Source of the DNA: Pampus argenteus
Taxonomy: Eukaryota > Chordata > Actinopteri > Scombriformes > Stromateidae
Assembly (NCBI GenBank): GCA_036937835.1
Contig: CM072870.1
Location: forward strand, 21,790,001-21,854,000
Length of the DNA: 64,000 nucleotides
Direction of reading: 5' to 3'
This document shows, piece after piece, positions 1 to 10,700 of the stretch; the stretch's first letter is position 1, and every line of letters starts with the position of its first letter. The notes under the pieces are model-generated. The model had not been told where the DNA came from, made no database searches, and was given only the letters and a program-made list of their open reading frames with translations. The position numbers were made by a program, and so were the translations under genes.

Positions 1-618
1 CCCACCAGCTCGGCCGGGCTGAAATGTCCGTGCTGGTGTCCATGTGAACGGTGGCCGCCACCGCCCGCCGAGCCCCGTGCCGGCGCGATGAACGGCGTGT
101 CGTACTCTGAGTCGCTGCCGGCCTCGGAGCCACCGCCGGCGTTGAAGGTCTCCAGGTCGATGAAGGATGGCTTCTCCTTCCTGAAGGTGAGGACGGCCTG
201 CTCCACGAACACGGTGAGGAAGAAGCCGAGCATCATCATGGTCTCAGCCAACGGATAATCGCTGCTGATCTTCAACTGCCGGAACACGTCATCCACCTGA
301 CAGTCAAACGCAGACCAATAAATATTTTCAAAGGTCTACCGATACTATACAGAATATCAACAAAAATTAAGAAAAGATAAGAAACTATTGTGACCTGATG
401 AAAACATGTACCTTGTCTCTGACGGTGGGCAGCAGCGCGTTGAAGCATGTTGCCAGGAACACGCCTCCTCCAAATGAGTTGCAGAGAGACAGAGCCTTCC
501 TGTATCTGTGCGCCTTGTCGTAGTCAACCAGCAGGAGGCGCACCGGCACCAGGACGCCGGCCAGCATGAGGCCAAACAATCCCAGCATGCCGAGCAGCTT
601 CGCCACCAGGATCTCCAT
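1..618 (-). CDS. slc39a3: Zinc transporter ZIP3 (slc39a3), 5' coding part, runs off the left edge
   Basis: Two coding exons are visible: 412-619, with the start codon at 618-616 directly after the acceptor, and 1-296, which continues outside the window. They join in phase 0 through a 115-bp intron with clean GT-AG ends and give 69 + 98 residues. The protein opens with a membrane segment (about residues 1-25). The FGGGVFLATCFNALLP stretch follows, which is characteristic of the ZIP1/2/3 subfamily and forms TM2. TM3 (MMMLGFFLTVFVEQAVL) and the start of the cytoplasmic loop come next, with a His-rich patch (HRSHGHQHGH) expected to bind zinc. ZIP3 imports zinc across the plasma membrane. ZIP3 is favoured over ZIP1 by the N-terminus (VAKLLGMLGLF) and by the adjacent sgta and thop1, as on human 19p13.3. 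The remaining TMs lie beyond base 1. Confidence 0.93.
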
Positions 619-619
619 C

Positions 620-1856
620 CTGAAGGTCCGCGGACGCTAAAGCCAACAAAGCATCGAACGAAGCAACATCACACACGCCTCCTCTCCGCTTCTACTAAGA
701 CACACAGAGACACTGAGAGTGAACAGGAAGTACAGAATAAACCTTAAAGGACCACAGCAGAGGAATTTATCTATAAACTAACACATCATTCACCAGCTGA
801 AATAAATAAAGACCTGAACAGGTAGAAGTGTCTCCTGCTTCCTCTCACACATGCAGATGATTGCACACTTCTCTCCCTTTATTTACTCATGTTGGCACAA
901 GGAGGTGACTGTGTGCATTTTAATCTGGGTTAATTCCACATTAAGAACAGCAACTTCATGTTCTTATTAATATTTTTTAAAAGTGCCCCAAAAAATGTGT
1001 AGTGTGACAGTGTGGGCAATTTTTTTTTACATTTCCTTGTGTGTGTGAGTGGCCAATAAACTACATACACACACATATAGTGTTTTAGATGTGTGTGTGT
1101 GAGGGACTTCTATCTTTATGAGGACGTCGTCTGCTGCTGTTAAAACTTTACACAGTTATGAAATCATGGAGTTAGATTGTTAGTTTTTCATAAGCTTCAA
1201 ACTTGACTTTCCGGTTTTTATTTGATCTTTACCGATAACGTTAGTCGGCAGCTATACGCCCACAAAACGCATAATCCTCCATTTTTTTCCCGTTTTTTTT
1301 AAATTAATATGAACTAAATTCAGTCTAAACATAAATTACCGTAAACTACAGTATTGCCGACTGTCTGTTTATCTGTTTTGATCGTTTACAGTCGCCGTTT
1401 ATAATCGTTATAACCGTTATGTTACTGCTGCAGGCGACTAACGTCAAGTTGCCGACGACACACCTCACTTCCGGTGAGGAACTCCAAATAAAGTTTTATA
1501 CCTACATACTATATCATCTTTTTTTTAAGTAAATCTTATTACGACATCGTTTCACTTTACGTTTCTGTTTGAGATCAAACATTTAACAGGTATAATATCA
1601 CCTCGTCAGGTCCTCTGTCAGATTTCAGATGTTTACGTTAAAGGTAAAATCGTTTTACTTCCTCCTGCGCTTCCGTGTTACAGCCGCTAGCTTGACGCAC
1701 TTGCTAGCCTTAGTTGCCGTTAGCTCCCGGCAGCTAACATTCGGCTAAACAGATAAACAGCTGCTCCAATACATGTCAGTCAGTCACAACAACGAGCTCA
1801 GTTCAAGAAACATACATGTAACCCGCTGAAATTGATTCAGAGTTGATGTGTTTACC
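620..1856 (-). other. slc39a3 first intron
   Basis: Between the coding exon at 619 and the proposed untranslated exon at 1857. It is AT-rich, with a few TG/CA runs near 1040-1105 and a CpG-containing segment at 1430-1760. No coding exon is seen. Confidence 0.4.
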
Positions 1857-1945
1857 TGCCCGAACCTCCTTCACCTTCCTGCAGGTGTATGAAGCTTCTT
1901 CCACCTTTACGTCACACAAACCCTGGACGCTGATTGGTCAGCCTG
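1857..1945 (-). promoter_or_regulatory. slc39a3: Probable slc39a3 promoter and non-coding first exon
   Basis: On the minus strand, a CCAAT box (1937-1933) is followed by a CRE-like TGACGTAA (1914-1907). A short stretch ending in a good donor (CAG|gtaaac, exon end at 1857/1856) comes next. This would be the untranslated first exon spliced to the coding exon at 619. Factor binding and start site are inferred only. CpG-containing DNA at 1430-1760, with an ETS-like ACTTCCGG near 1467, could be a second promoter. Confidence 0.45.
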
Positions 1946-1990
1946 CCTCTTCTTTTTTTTTTTTTATACAACTTTATTGGAGCTTCGAGG

Positions 1991-2032
1991 AAGTACTGTA
2001 CTAAAATACATAATTATTTTAGTACAGTACTT
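1991..2032. repeat. Perfect 18-bp inverted repeat (hairpin)
   Basis: The arms at 1991-2008 and 2015-2032 are exact reverse complements separated by 6 nt. The arm begins AAGTACTGTACTAAAA. It lies between the slc39a3 promoter and the sgta 3' end, next to a poly-T run (about 1952-1964). It may be the end of a small transposon or a stand-alone palindrome; no partner copy was seen in the window. Confidence 0.85.
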
Positions 2033-3372
2033 AGAAATTGAGTCAACATAGTATATTTGTACCCAAGTGTTTTCTCCTCATATCAGAAATGGGAACATAT
2101 CAACTTCAGAGAAGAAATGACAAATATAAAGTGTTTCTTGAGCCCAAATGTGCCTTTTCTAATGTGGGACAGTTCAGGCTGCAACTTGGGACATTCACAG
2201 AAAAATCTAAATCACCTAAATTCATACAACAAAACCTTCTCTACTCAATAGTAAAGTATTATATTATGTACATATTAATATAATGCATCAATAAAAAGAT
2301 AAATAACCCTGATTAACTGTTGGTAATACACATTTAATGTGCTTAAATTGATATTTCACCTATTTAATAATGTACATGTCTCTCCCACATTTCAAACCAC
2401 ATTTTCTAAAGTGGGACAATGAAAACTTGACAGGCTGGTGGACATAGTGGAGCGTTTAGCAGCAAAACAGACTGAATATTGGACTCCAAAAGGAATAAAC
2501 TGTTTAATAAAATGTTTAACATATCGACTTAAAAGCTGTTGATATGTCAGTGTTGTGTTGACTACTCGTTTCTGATGAAAACATCATCATCATAGCAGCT
2601 TTAAGGGGAAAATATCAACACAGGAGCTTGACTGGAAAAGTCTCATGATGGACAATAAAGACAGTGAAACAACAGACATCAGACAGGATGAGGGTGTAAA
2701 ATGTTAAGATGCTTTTTTTAATTCCCAAACTGTGTCTAAACAGCCTCCTTGATGCCACACACACACACACACACAGGATTACTGCCATTACTGAATTAAT
2801 CCTGGTACTCATTCACATATATATATATACACGCACACACTCAGATCATCATAACCATGGTACTGGACACAAAAATTGCATTTAAAGTTACACTGTGTAG
2901 TTTTCAGAAGAAAAACATTCAAGCTTCTGGATTAAACCTGCTGACCCGCGTCGCTGCAGCTGTTTCACATCTGGGGTCCAGTTTCCTGTTAGATTATCGA
3001 TTAATTAACTGTAGTTCTGATAGCAAGGTGTTATGTCCAAATGTTCCTCCTAAAAACCACACAGAGCCGCAGGAAGTGGATGTTGTTGATGGTGACGTGG
3101 CTCCTGGATGAAGCCGGAGGCCTCTCTCATGCAGGAATTACTCAGTGATGGAAAAAAAAAATCTTCCTTTTAGTCCTTCGAGTTATAAGGATCCGAAAAT
3201 CAGAAAGAAAAGGGACAGCGTGCTGCTCTCCTCCAAACCTGGAAGAAGCAAGAGTAGGGAACTGTAGCAGTTACACAAATCAGGATCTGACTGCATGTAA
3301 ATAACACCAGTGTGTGTGTGTGTGTGTGTGTGTGTTTGTGGCGAGGGTTTGTGGATTTACCAGGCGAGACTG
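2033..3372. other. Intergenic stretch, slc39a3 upstream to sgta 3' UTR
   Basis: AT-rich DNA with short microsatellites (AC at about 2758-2775, AT at about 2818-2829, TG at 3311-3335). The part nearest 3372 should be sgta 3' UTR. No convincing coding exon was found; the short open frames here lack splice context or protein-like composition. Confidence 0.5.
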
Positions 3373-3620
3373 TCATGGCTGCTCCTCGTTGCCGGCGCTG
3401 GGCGTCCGGTTACGGATTTGACTCCTCAGCTGTTCGATGAGTTCTGGGTTCTGCTGCTGCATCTGCTGAGCAAACTGCTGACCTCTGCAGCACAGACAGC
3501 ACAGACACACGTTAGCATCCACGCAACACAACTAGCATCGTCAGCGTCCACACAAAAAGTAAAAAGGACAGGTGGGTACGTACGCCTGGATCAGTCCCGA
3601 TAAATCTCCGGCTGCGGGGG

Positions 3621-3654
<34 letters not shown>

Positions 3655-5494
3655 TCCGGGGACACCACCTCCTCCACCACCGCCGCCTCCTCCCACCCCG
3701 CCGTACGCTCCCGACATCATCCCCGACATCCTGGAAGACAGAAAAGGAGGTGCTAAACTCACAGAAGAGAAGAAGAAAAAAAAACAAAACACGATGGCAA
3801 AGAGAAACAAACAAGAAAATCAGAACTTACATCTGCTGAACTTGAGGGTTGTTCATCAGATTCGATGCCTGCAGAGACAGTAAATACTGGATCAATAATC
3901 AATAGGAAAAAGGATCACTGAGCAGTGGTCAAACAGGACGGTTATAACAGCAGATGTTTCAGTAAGTTTGAAGCAGTCTCACCATGTTCATGAAGCCGGG
4001 GTTACTGAGCAAACCGGCCAGATCAACTCCACCCATCCCTGCTGTCTGTGAGAGAGAGACAGAGGCAGACAGAGAGAGAGAGAGAGAGACACACACACAG
4101 GTGAGCACAGCCTCTACTGAGTATTACACTATTTGCTGCTGCTCTTCTTCTCTTACTGGACTGGATGTTTCCATCTTCTCTTCTGCGATCTTCAGGTTGG
4201 ATTTGTAGGTGTCGTTGTCGGGGTCGAGCTCCAGAGCTTTCTTATAGAAAGTGGCTGCTTCTGTGTGCTTGTTGAGGCTGGCCAGAGCCAAACTGCAACA
4301 CAACAACAACAATAATAATGATAACCGTTACTTGCTACATGTACAATGTTTGTCACATGAGATGCACTTGCATAAAATAAAATCTGGAGTCACATCTTTT
4401 TCGTTCTACAATATCTTAGGAAGGCTGTTGGTTCGTACCCCATCCTCCCGTAAGCTTTGCTGTAGTTTGGGTCGATGCTGATGGCCTGTTCACAGTCCTG
4501 CACTGCTCCAGCATAGTTTCCCAGCTTACTGTACGCTGCAGCCCTGAAAACAAACACAAATATTACAATTAAAATATTTTAAACTCATCTCTGGATCAGT
4601 TCAGACAGATGAAGGAGAGCCGACTTCGCTCTGACCTGTTGCAGTAGTAGACAGCGTTCTGAGGGTTAATGGCGATGGCCTTGGAGTAAAACTCCACAGC
4701 AGCTCCAAAGTTCTCCACTTTCATTTGATCATTACCTGCAGGCGAGAAGACAGAACAACGGGATTTTATAAAAATAAATACAGCCGTCACTTTAGAAACT
4801 GTCTGGCAGAGTCTCCTCGTCGTCTTCTTACCGTCGGTTTTGAGCCTCTCTGCCTCGGCTCTATCGTCCTCGCTCACAGAGTTTGGAGTTGAGTTGTTGT
4901 TGACCTGCGACTGAGTTGGAAGCTGCCACACAAACACAAATATGAGTCAATTCCACAAAGATAATAAAAAAAAATGCCAAGAGCATGTAAACATGGTAAC
5001 ACCTTGAGTAGTTTCTCTGACTCTACCTTGGCTGTGGCTGAGGTGAAGATCTCCGGTAACGTCATGGGGACGGCGAGGCTCTGGTCATCGGTCGAAACTT
5101 CAAAAGCCGTCTCCAAACACTGAACAGCGACTGCAGAGCAACGAGACGAATTTAACACGGAAATAAACTTTAAAAAACAAAACTAAACTAAACAAAACTA
5201 AAGCAGTCAATCAAGAGAAAAGTTTCCAGTGTGATGAGACAGACAAGAAATATATCACTGACCCTGATTTCTGACAGCATGTAAAACTGATGTTTATAAT
5301 GGTGCTCATATGAACAGTTAGAGGTTTTCCTCGCTGGATAGAAAAGGATGAACTACACCTAGCTAGAGGAGAGATTCACCCACGCCTCACTCACCTTCCA
5401 GACTCTCCTGGGCGCCGGAGGACAGATTCCCTGAATGCAGCTGATCATGGAGGAACTGAATGATGGAGAAGGCGAGACGCTTGTTGTCTGTCAT
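3373..5494 (-). CDS. sgta: SGTA, small glutamine-rich TPR co-chaperone alpha
   Basis: Ten coding exons: 5494-5395, 5130-5003, 4922-4832, 4735-4636, 4543-4439, 4292-4157, 4045-3983, 3868-3831, 3730-3584 and 3484-3373 (TGA at 3375-3373). The frame closes at 339 aa, against 313 in human. The N-terminal dimerisation domain begins MTDNKRLAFSIIQFLHDQL. Three TPRs follow (about residues 95-210, with NRAAAYSKLGNY and KALELDPDNDTYKSN), then an NPGFM-type segment. The Gln-rich C-terminus contains GQQFAQQMQQQNPELIEQL. SGTA works in the cytosol with BAG6, Hsp70/90 and the GET/TRC pathway to triage tail-anchored and mislocalised membrane proteins. Oddity: Gly10 and Ala10 runs at the start of exon 10. A second donor at 5027 in exon 3 would shorten the product by 8 aa in frame. 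Confidence 0.95.
3625..3654 (-). repeat. sgta: (GCT)10 trinucleotide repeat coding poly-Ala in sgta
   Basis: Ten uninterrupted AGC units on the plus strand read as ten GCT alanine codons in sgta exon 10. The codons just upstream encode ten glycines using three different GGN codons, so that run is older or selected rather than a fresh slippage product. An identical-codon tract like the Ala run is expected to vary in length between individuals. Confidence 0.9.
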
Positions 5495-5902
5495 GGTGAC
5501 GGAGGCTCAGACCTCTCTGTGATCACTGATGGAGGGAGAACCTGACAACACAGCAGGAGCAGCGTTAGCATGTTGCTAACATGTCTTTAACTATCACACA
5601 TGAATCACTCGTATTACTGATGATTATAAAGTCATTCAGGACGCACGTTTATCTCAACACACTGGACAAAAAAACAAAAAAGATTATTTTATAAAATACG
5701 ATTATAAAGTTGAGCTTGAACCAAAAAAGGAAGTTTAACTGTGGGCTCTGACTACTAAACCCTCTGGAGTCTTTTCCTCTCACCGCTGCCTCGATGCTCT
5801 TAATATAATAATAATATAATAAAAACATTTGTATTAATTCTGAACTCTATCATTTTTTGCATCGTGTCAAAATCTATTTTTGTATTTACTTGTAAGAAAA
5901 AA

Positions 5903-5941
<39 letters not shown>

Positions 5942-7754
5942 TACATATATACGTTTTCTTCTTCTCTGTGTTTATAGGAACAGTCTTCATGAATCTAAAA
6001 CACATGAATGAAGTGAGCTCGTGGAATATTCTAGCAGCTCAGGCTAAGTTTAACCTAGCATGTCTGTGTCACTGATGCTAACAGCTGCTAACATTAGCCA
6101 CTTTTAGTGTTACAATCAGCTGGCTGCTAGAAAGCAGATAAAGTGACGTAAAGAGGCCACTTTGAAATATGAACCTAGCTGAATCATTTCCAAGAAAAAA
6201 AAACCCAAAAACATCGTATATGGTTGTTTTAAGCTTCATTTCACACACAAACACATATTTATTTTGCATTAATTTCTCCAATTTCTTCTCTTAGCTGTTA
6301 CGTTATTTTATCTTACAGTAACCTGAGAATAAATTCTTACTAACACCCTTTAAAAATGGCGGTTTAACGCCGGATCTCATGACTGCAGCGGAGTTGAAGG
6401 GACTAAAAGGCGGATATTTTCTAGAAAATTCGGCTTAACAAATCTCTTCTTCGCTTAATACTTCCCCGCCGCCCTGTTCTGTATAACGGAGGACGAACAG
6501 CGTCACAACAACAGGCGAACCCGTTATTAAAAGCAACATGTTTTACTAATTTAAATGCGTCTTTGTGAAACTAATGTAACCCGAATAGAAGAGGGGTTAA
6601 TGATAGTTGTATTAATGCGTAAACATTTGCTCTAACATGAACAGTGTTTAACTGAGAGGCGAGGACACATTGAACTGCCGGGGTTTGGAGAGGATCTTGG
6701 CGTGACGTGTTCTCGGAAGCCCAGCAGCACGATGCTAACCGCTAACTAGCTCGTGGTTTACATTTCGTTGACTGTAACGCTGCTGACGCGTATAAGACAC
6801 CGTCACGTAGCGACATACAACACTAAATCAAACTACTGTGGTTTTTCCTACCAGTCTTCTCCGTGTTTCAGGTGAAGATTGTCCTAGTAGTGGAGTGATA
6901 ACGTTAGCTCTGCTCTCCTTCGAGTAGCTTCTAGTCGTCACTCGGATAGCTAACTAGCTCGTCGCGCAGTTATGACGTTGAAGTGAAGGCGCGGGTGTGC
7001 CGCATGTTTGTGTCAAGTTGCAGCAGAAACTAGTACAGGAACTACAGCCAAGTGGCCTGCAGTATAAAAGTATTAAACATTCGTATTCGAAATGGCCAAA
7101 TTTACTCAAGTATTGTACTTTATTTATTAATGTTTTAAACTATTTAAGTTATTTCTATATTTGAGTAAGTTGGTTTAGTTATTGTATATATTTTAACATT
7201 TAATTGTGTTTTGTTTATCTTTCCTTAATTCTTTAATGTACTTTAATGTTTATTGTACTTATTTATTGGATTTTTACCTATAAACTTCTCACATGGTTTC
7301 ACCTTTGGAGGGCCCCGACCCCTAGGTTGGGAACCACTGGACTAAACTATCTAACTGTATATAAAGTAGTTGAAACTAGCTCCACCTCCAGCAGCTACAA
7401 CAGTAACATGCTGCTCTAACACTGATGCTTCAGTATTAATAATATAATGATGTCATATATGGTACTGCAGTACTTTAACTACATCAAGATCACAATACTT
7501 ATGTACTTATGCAGGACTTTTACTTCTAATGGAATATTTTTACATACTGTATTGGTATTTTTAATTCAGTAAATGATCTGAATATTTCTGATTATAGGAT
7601 GATAAAAAAGGTGATTCCTGCACTGCAGTTAGGATTTATTTTGAAATCCATGAGCGGAAGTTGAGTCTTCCTCCTGCAGTAGCTTCATTCTTCTTCTGAG
7701 CTGTCTGACAGTTAACCACACGGACAGAACCAACCTTCATTCGTTTTCTGAACT
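5495..7754. promoter_or_regulatory. Head-to-head sgta/thop1 upstream region
   Basis: The sgta coding exon is preceded by an acceptor at 5541/5542, so an untranslated first exon lies further right. A possible donor (ACTG|gtagga) is near 6853, with CpG-containing DNA and TGACGT-type elements at about 6700-6990. thop1 starts at 7755 on the other strand, leaving roughly 0.7-0.8 kb between the probable start sites. A dispersed repeat occupies most of 7020-7595. An AT/CA microsatellite lies at about 5905-5940. No additional coding exon was found. Confidence 0.4.
7020..7595 (+). repeat. Dispersed teleost-type repeat, long copy
   Basis: It contains blocks that recur elsewhere in the window: a CTCACATGGTTTCA block at about 7289, a GGTTGGGAACCACTGG block at 7326-7341, and a GCAGGACTTTTACTT block at about 7512. 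The last is followed by an AATGGARTATTTTTAC-type stretch. Related pieces are at 18231-18320, 40283-40445 (inverted) and 54838-54960. It has no coding capacity and is probably a non-autonomous element. Exact ends are not determined. Confidence 0.6.
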
Positions 7755-10700
7755 ATGGGGCCGACAGGTGAGTAATGACTGGATGTTTTTTTAAATATAA
7801 ATGAGTCATTTAAATGTAAAATAAAGTCTTTGGTCGGCAGGTTTTCTCTCCGTGTTTCTCTGCGCCGCTGTGATCTCAGCATGTTTTAGCGCTAACGGCA
7901 GCTAGCTGCTGTTCACGTAATTAAAAGTAAAAAAAATAATAATAATAATAATAATTTAACGTTACTTGTCATTTGAGTGGATGATAACTAAAAGAAAGCC
8001 GGTGTGTTACCGGTATAGTCTCGTCTCTGTAGTTGGACATTGCTTCTCGCTGTCTGCAGTTTAGCATTTCAGCTGTTAGCTTAATGTGCTAATAGATGAA
8101 ACTCCGTTCAATAATCTGTCAGTTAAAGTGCTGCTGCTAAATTATCACTTCTAATAATTATATCAACACACACGTTTTGCTTTATTTTCAACTAACTGAA
8201 CCTTTTGGAAATTCATATTCTGCTCTTGAACTCTTAAACTGTTTTTATTTTTGTTGTTTTTTTTGGGTAAATCCGGGTCACTTCATCACACTTTTGGACC
8301 ACATCGTCATAGATATTAATGACATTTTACCTGCTGAGTTGATCATACACCTGCGGAACCGAAACCACACGTGTTTCCGACACTTTGTGTTTATATCTCT
8401 CTTAATACGGCTCATGGAGAAATGCTTGTCACGTGGTTTTTTAAGCTCTTTTCCAGCTCTGTATTTATCTTGATTTAATATTAACCCCAAACATGAAAAA
8501 TGAGTTATTATAGTCGTTAAAGTGTAAAAAAAAAAAAGTTTATCAGTATAAACGGTTAAGATATGACTCAATTCAGCTCAGTATGCAAAAATATTCAGAT
8601 ACACTATTTTTACAATAGGTGAAAATAACACAAAACATAATATGATAATCGATTGTTTTGAGTGGAATAATACAAATAATTGTGTTAATTGAGGATATAT
8701 AATGACATGAAGCTGCTTACCAGGTAATAATATGTGATGTTCAGATGTCCTGAGCTGCTTCTTCCCGTCCTGACCGTCCTGTTGCTTGTGTCCCAGGTGA
8801 GGTGGTGTTTGGCAGCCATGTGCCGGTCTGCTCGGAGAACCGGCTGCGCTGGGACCTGAGCCCCGAGCAGATCGGGCAGATGTCCGACGAGCTCATCGCC
8901 AGCACCAGCGAGGTGTACAACCGCGTCGGCGCTCTGGAGCTGGACAGCGTCACCTTCGAGAACACCCTGAAGGCCCTCGCCGACGTGGAGGTCGAGTACA
9001 CCGGTCAGTGTCCACAGATCAACAGTGTTTCAAGCTGAGGTTTAAAAAAAAAAGTTCAGTTTTCTAAAGTTTTTAATGAAGATTTCAGACGAGAGAAGCC
9101 TTTTATTCATCATCTTCATCACTGACGACACCAACAAGGTTTAATAATACAGCTTCACTGCCTCCACTGAAGAATTTATCACAATGATCCCTTTGACCTG
9201 TCTGATTCAGATCAGCAGGTGATTGATTGATTGATCGATAACAAGAGTCTCAATGTGAGGAATAAACATTGAGACAAATAGCTCGGTCAGGTAGAGATGT
9301 GTGAGGGATCAAGTCAATCAATCTTAATTAATACATGTTAGTGCAGTTATTATGTTCCAGATTAATCAATAAAACATCCGAAGGTTGTGAATAAATGTCC
9401 ATCACAACATCCTGAAGTCCTCACAGGGCTTATTTTCTATAACAAACAGTCCAAACTCCCAAATTATTACATTAACAGTAATACAAGACAAGAAGTTTTA
9501 CTTTGAAAATTTTTTTTTAAACAAATGAGCATTTTTAGTTTTCAGAGACTTAAAAAAAGGATCAAATTACTAAATAAATGCAGAGCTGAAACTATTATCA
9601 ATTATTTTCTCAATAATTGTTTGCTGAAAATGGTGAAACATGTCACTGTTTCTCAAAGCCGAAGATGACGTCCTCAAACGATTATCGGTCATTTTTTAAT
9701 TTTGTGTCAGTAAAACTAAATAAACGCTAACGATTGATGGTTTCAACGCTCCCTCCAGATATTTCTAGAGTTTGTAAAGTTGATGCAGATGATGAACCTG
9801 ACAGAACGGGCAGGTCGCTGGTTCATTGTGAGCGCTGGTGGTGAGTCAGCAGGCTCATCAGCAGTTTGTAGAGAAAGCAGCTGAACCAGCAGCTGCTGCT
9901 ACGACAATACAGACGGAGGCTTTGTTTACAGGCAGCCCAAAAAAACAACCTGAAAACACCTGAAACGCTGCAGGAGGAAACGCTGAAACACCAGCAACCA
10001 CAGAAAAACTGTCACAGAGTTCAAAGGAAAATTAAATTCACTTTCCAATGTCATTATTACTCATCAATAAACAAACCAACTGTATGCTTATAGAAACAAA
10101 AACAATTGAAATCACTAATAGTGAATATATTTAGATTATTGAATTTGTATGGAAGCCCAAAATGTACAAAAAGACATTATGAAATAATCATATGAACAGA
10201 TTGTGTGAAATGTACAAATGAACCAACAATTTGTGAAATAATTGAAAAAAATATGAAAAATAACTTTATTATAAAATGGTGTTTCATCATTGTTTTTTTT
10301 ATCTTTTGTTGTTTTATGAGTAATAATTATTGTATTTATTATTCAGCATTTTGCGGTTCCATAATTTACAGCCTTAAATAAAGACATAACTATATATAAT
10401 AAAATATATTAAGTCAGCTGATAAAATGTCAGATTTAGAAATTAATTGCTTTAGTTGTTTTGTTAAGTAAAAAAAAAAATGTTTTTGCTTAAAAAATCGT
10501 GAAAAAACCCTCAGATCCTGTCGGACTTTGATCAAACTGACCGTGATGTTGTTGTCTGCTTTCTGACCCCGCCCCTCTCATATGACCCCGCCCCCTTCAC
10601 ATGATCAGTCCAGAGGAACATGTTGGACTTCCCGCAGCACGTCTCTCCCAGTAAGGAGGTCCGAGCTGCGAGCACCGATGCCGACAAGCGTCTGTCAGAG

